Assembly (NCBI RefSeq): GCF_029893085.1
Contig: NZ_JARXWI010000012.1
Span: 1 to 64,000, forward strand
Length of the DNA stretch: 64,000 nucleotides
Direction of reading: 5' to 3'
Origin: Parabacteroides sp. PFB2-10
Lineage (GTDB): Bacteria; Bacteroidota; Bacteroidia; Bacteroidales; Tannerellaceae
The notes under the pieces: generated by a model
What the model was told of the DNA's origin: nothing
The model's database searches: none
Seen by the model: the letters and a program-made list of their open reading frames with translations, nothing else
Shown here: one piece after another, positions 61,416-64,000 of the stretch
How positions within the stretch are numbered: position 1 is the first letter of the stretch
Layout of the letters: the number at the start of each line of letters is the position of its first letter
Made by a program: the position numbers and the translations under genes

Positions 61416-62222
61416 TTATTTTGAAATTGCTAAAATAACCGTTGTAATCACAGAGATAGCGCTCAAGATGGAGGAGAAGACTGTGATGCTGTATTGCTGC
61501 GCCTGGCTGTAACGGGCGTTTTTCTTCTTGGCGTCATTGGGTTCTACATAGATGAAGTCATTCTGCTTCAGGTAGAAGTAAGGAGATGCCAGCATATCGC
61601 TGCGGGTCAGATCCAAACGAGCAGATACCAATTCACCATTTTCCTCCCGCATGACTAAGATATTCTTTCGGTCTGCGTTGATTGTCAGGTCGCCCACCGA
61701 GCCTAAAGCATCCAGAATAGACAAACGGTCAGAACGCGGAGTAATGGTTCCCGGACGGTTCACTTCACCCAAAATAGTGATATGAAAGTTGACGATCTGC
61801 ACTTTCACCAACGGTTTTTCTATATGATCAGAAATCTTTTCTTTCAGGTATTCACCCAACTGCTGACGTGTGTAGCCTTCCGCCTTCACTTTCCCCAATA
61901 CAGGAAAATCAATATATCCCTCTTTATCTACAAGATAGGTATATAGGTTTTGCGTTGACTGTATAGTGGTTTCACCCTCTATTGGCGCAGAGTAAGCATA
62001 GGCGGGCGGGTTAAACGGTGTGGCTGCATTCGGATCCCATGACGTGACAGCAATCGTCAACAGATCATCCGGCACTATTTTTGTCTCATATGCTTGCGAC
62101 ATACTTTTCAACTGCTCCACTGTCAAGTCATCAATTCCCTGCAGATAGGCAACATCTTTCGGGGTGCCGCAGGAGGCCAATACTAAAATCAGAAAAGAGA
62201 GAGATACTACTTTCAGTCTCAT
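61416..62222 (-). CDS. Polysaccharide export lipoprotein (Wza-like)
   Basis: A 268-residue lipoprotein (lipobox LASC, C18) that should form the outer-membrane export pore. The Poly_export domain begins VPDDLLTIAVTSWDP (about 53-68), and SLBB-type repeats follow (VNRPGTITPRSDRLSILDALG). A C-terminal hydrophobic helix (about 245-266) is seen. It is the first gene of the minus-strand operon wza-wzz-GDPD-wzx-licD-wecB-GT and has its own promoter. Confidence 0.92.
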   Translation of the reverse strand: MRLKVVSLSFLILVLASCGTPKDVAYLQGIDDLTVEQLKSMSQAYETKIVPDDLLTIAVTSWDPNAATPFNPPAYAYSAPIEGETTIQSTQNLYTYLVDKEGYIDFPVLGKVKAEGYTRQQLGEYLKEKISDHIEKPLVKVQIVNFHITILGEVNRPGTITPRSDRLSILDALGSVGDLTINADRKNILVMREENGELVSARLDLTRSDMLASPYFYLKQNDFIYVEPNDAKKKNARYSQAQQYSITVFSSILSAISVITTVILAISK

Positions 62223-62251
62223 AGGTTTATTTATTTTTCAAATAAAAGTTG

Positions 62252-62259
62252 CAAATATA
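62252..62259 (-). promoter_or_regulatory. Putative wza operon promoter -7 element
   Basis: TATATTTG on the minus strand matches TAnnTTTG; the leader to ATG 62222 is about 24 nt. Confidence 0.5.
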
Positions 62260-62396
62260 GCCAATTTCGTTGAATCGAACAGGACGATTGTCGCCCGTTT
62301 CGACATGTTACAGATATAACGATGCAAATGTTAAAATATTGCTGCATCCTGTTGCAAATTTCATATATTCTCACTCTTTTATCCTGATTAAATCCG

Positions 62397-62404
62397 TAAG
62401 TTTG
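62397..62404 (+). promoter_or_regulatory. Putative cvfB promoter -7 element
   Basis: TAAGTTTG matches TAnnTTTG and ends only 4 bp before ATG 62409, so transcription would begin at or near the A of the start codon and the message could be leaderless. No -33 TTTG is clear. Confidence 0.4.
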
Positions 62405-62408
62405 TGGC

Positions 62409-63257
62409 ATGGGAAAAAACATAAAATACGAACTGGGTAAGTATAACACACTTACGATCGTGAAAGATCTTGATTTCGGTGTTTATCTGGATGGTGGTGA
62501 CGAGTTGGAAATCCTATTGCCGGCGCGATATGTGCCGAAAAACGTCAAGCCGGGCGACGAGGTAGAAGTCTTTATTTATCACGACAACGAAGGACGCCTG
62601 ATTGCCACCACGCTTCGTCCCAAAGCGATTGTCGGCGAATTTGCCTTCATGCAGGTGAAGTCTGTCAACCAAATAGGTGCTTTCTTAGATTGGGGACTGA
62701 TGAAAGAATTGCTTGTCCCCTTCAAAGAACAAAAAACTTCGATGACCGAGGGCAGGTGGTATCCGGTCTATGTCCGGGTCGATAACATCACCGGGCGTAT
62801 CATGGCATCTGCCCGGATCGAAAAGTTCCTTGATAATGTTCCTCCTATTTATGAATACAACCAAACGGTCGATCTATTAGTAGTCGACCAGACCGACCTT
62901 GGTTATCGCGTCATCATCAACAACCTCCACACGGGCATGGTGTATCACAACGAGGTATTCCAACAGATTGCCAAAGGCGACCGCCTCACCGGATATATAA
63001 AAGAGGTACGGGAAGACGAGAAGATCGATGTCAGCCTGACTCCTCTGGGTTATCAAAAAGTGGGTGGCATTGCCGACACCATACTGGAGACTTTAAAGAT
63101 CCAGGGCGGCTTCATCCCACTACACGACAAAAGCGACCCGGAACAAATCTACGCCCTCTTCCAATGCAGCAAAAAAGCCTTCAAACAAGCCATCGGCGCC
63201 CTCTACAAAAAAAAGCTGATTACCATAGAAGAGAAGGGCATCAAACTGGTCGAATAA
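62409..63257 (+). CDS. CvfB-like S1 RNA-binding protein
   Basis: A 282-residue cytoplasmic protein of the CvfB/YitL type: three S1-like RNA-binding domains in a row (about 5-65, 70-130 and 145-215) and a C-terminal winged-helix domain (about 225-282, ALFQCSKKAFKQAIGALYKK). CvfB affects expression of virulence genes in Staphylococcus through RNA binding; here its role is unknown. It is divergent from the wza operon. Confidence 0.88.
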   Translation: MGKNIKYELGKYNTLTIVKDLDFGVYLDGGDELEILLPARYVPKNVKPGDEVEVFIYHDNEGRLIATTLRPKAIVGEFAFMQVKSVNQIGAFLDWGLMKELLVPFKEQKTSMTEGRWYPVYVRVDNITGRIMASARIEKFLDNVPPIYEYNQTVDLLVVDQTDLGYRVIINNLHTGMVYHNEVFQQIAKGDRLTGYIKEVREDEKIDVSLTPLGYQKVGGIADTILETLKIQGGFIPLHDKSDPEQIYALFQCSKKAFKQAIGALYKKKLITIEEKGIKLVE

Positions 63258-63327
63258 TTCGGGCTATACCAGCAGATGACAGGATAATCCTATTATCAAT
63301 AAGGAAATAAAATATACGATACATAGT

Positions 63328-64000
63328 TTATGATAGCCCTTTTAGTTTATAAACCAATAAATTATCTTCTGGGTCGCCATCTTCTCCTGATCCATAGAGC
63401 GTGAAAGTTTCTTCATCTACTGCAAAATAAACCGGACGTCTTCCTTCTAAATAATACCTGATTACCGGATTTCCATCCAAATCAAATACTTCAAGAAAAG
63501 TTCCACAAGTAGAGTTTGCTCTGTTTTCGTTCCATGACGTACCAAAAAACAGTGCATATAAATAGCGCTTGCCTAAATAACTATACACATAAGATTCCTT
63601 GACATCTCCCTGGTTTTCAGAATTGACGATGGTTGGATTATCAAACTTAAAACTCACTCTCTTAATTAGATTAAACTCAGTATCCATAAAGTCGATCTGT
63701 TTTTTATATCCGTAACAGAAAATGATACGGCTATCATTGGTAACGACATTGCCCATATCAGGATCTGCGATATAATCTATCATATCTGCGTTCCTGTATT
63801 TCCATGTTTTTTTAGGTAATTCATCTTGGTAATTCAATAGATACAGATTAGGGCCTGTGTACTGAGCGTCCACTACAAACAGAGAGTCATTTAGAAAGGC
63901 TGCTTCATGTACAGCATTTATATATTGGGGTTCTTTCGTTTCTTTAAATATAGCTTGCCCTTTTTCATCGATACCAAATCGATGAAATTTATGTTTATCC
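63328..64000 (-). CDS. TolB-like 6-bladed beta-propeller protein, partial (5' end outside window)
   Basis: The frame is open without a stop from the right window edge to the stop at 63328, so this is the C-terminal part (about 223 residues) of a longer protein. Blade-like segments include FHRFGIDEKGQAIFKE, SLFVVDAQYTGPNLYLL, IDFMDTEFNLIKRVSF and LEVFDLDGNPVIRYYL. This fits the Bacteroidetes BF3164/TolB-like lipoprotein families; a signal peptide would be outside the window. It is not close in sequence to the tandem pair at 30-32 kb. Confidence 0.75.
   Translation of the reverse strand, partial: DKHKFHRFGIDEKGQAIFKETKEPQYINAVHEAAFLNDSLFVVDAQYTGPNLYLLNYQDELPKKTWKYRNADMIDYIADPDMGNVVTNDSRIIFCYGYKKQIDFMDTEFNLIKRVSFKFDNPTIVNSENQGDVKESYVYSYLGKRYLYALFFGTSWNENRANSTCGTFLEVFDLDGNPVIRYYLEGRRPVYFAVDEETFTLYGSGEDGDPEDNLLVYKLKGLS

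Noticed and set aside
1-64000. CRISPR arrays, tRNA, rRNA and transposase genes
   Set aside because: I read the intergenic regions for direct-repeat arrays and cloverleaf-like or rRNA sequence, and the proteins for transposase motifs, and saw none; short or diverged tRNAs could still be missed by eye.

Overview
The window looks like a chromosomal stretch from a member of the Bacteroidales, most likely Parabacteroides or a close relative; the genus is an inference. The evidence is a SusC/SusD pair, TonB-dependent proteins with carboxypeptidase-like N-terminal domains, 6-bladed beta-propeller lipoproteins, a PG0541-type protein beside an RND pump, and repeated Bacteroidetes -7 promoter motifs (TAnnTTTG) just ahead of genes. 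No rRNA, tRNA, CRISPR array, prophage or transposase gene was found.

Layout. 1-4.5 kb: dnaG followed by a two-gene ABC exporter. 4.6-10.7 kb: a Crp/Fnr regulator divergent from a DUF5686 outer-membrane protein, then a minus-strand pspC-uvrB-DUF1460 operon. 11.2-12.9 kb: a DEAD-box RNA helicase with a cold-shock-domain protein. 12.8-15.2 kb: a minus-strand operon of a Tat-exported Gfo/Idh oxidoreductase, a small two-helix membrane protein and a 3'-shortened ApbE-like protein. 15.8-22.4 kb: a small polysaccharide utilisation locus (SusC, SusD, GH105). 22.7-30.2 kb: a TonB receptor, a 7TM-HD phosphohydrolase, gltX and waaA. 30.3-33.7 kb: two tandem paralogous propeller lipoproteins and a glycosyltransferase. 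33.9-43 kb: a DUF308 protein, an AraC regulator, and a TetR-controlled tripartite RND efflux operon. 43-46.7 kb: rplY-pth-hslR, a membrane protein and a LacI-type regulator. 46.7-62.2 kb: a surface polysaccharide locus (ugd; a plus-strand half with polymerase, glycosyltransferases and a radical SAM enzyme; a minus-strand half with Wza, Wzz, GDPD, Wzx, LicD, WecB and a glycosyltransferase). 62.4-64 kb: a CvfB-like RNA-binding protein and the 3' part of a propeller protein cut by the window edge.

The most unusual feature is a family of intergenic repeats. Two copies, each exactly 175 bp and bounded by the inverted repeat AAATGTTAA/TTAACATTT, lie in opposite orientation on the two sides of the SusC-SusD-GH105 locus and carry an internal hairpin. 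Shorter, diverged relatives lie in front of dnaG, in front of the DEAD-box helicase, and in front of the polysaccharide locus. The elements look like MITE-type or regulatory repeats. Other sequence-level oddities are a run of 22 C upstream of dnaG, a 32-bp inverted repeat enclosing 22-bp tandem repeats at 32.7 kb, and an AATTATG-repeat hairpin inside the RND operon.

Functionally the window mixes housekeeping genes (replication, repair, translation, LPS Kdo transfer) with envelope and accessory functions: glycan uptake, efflux and surface polysaccharide assembly. All functions are assigned by reading motifs; no database search was possible.
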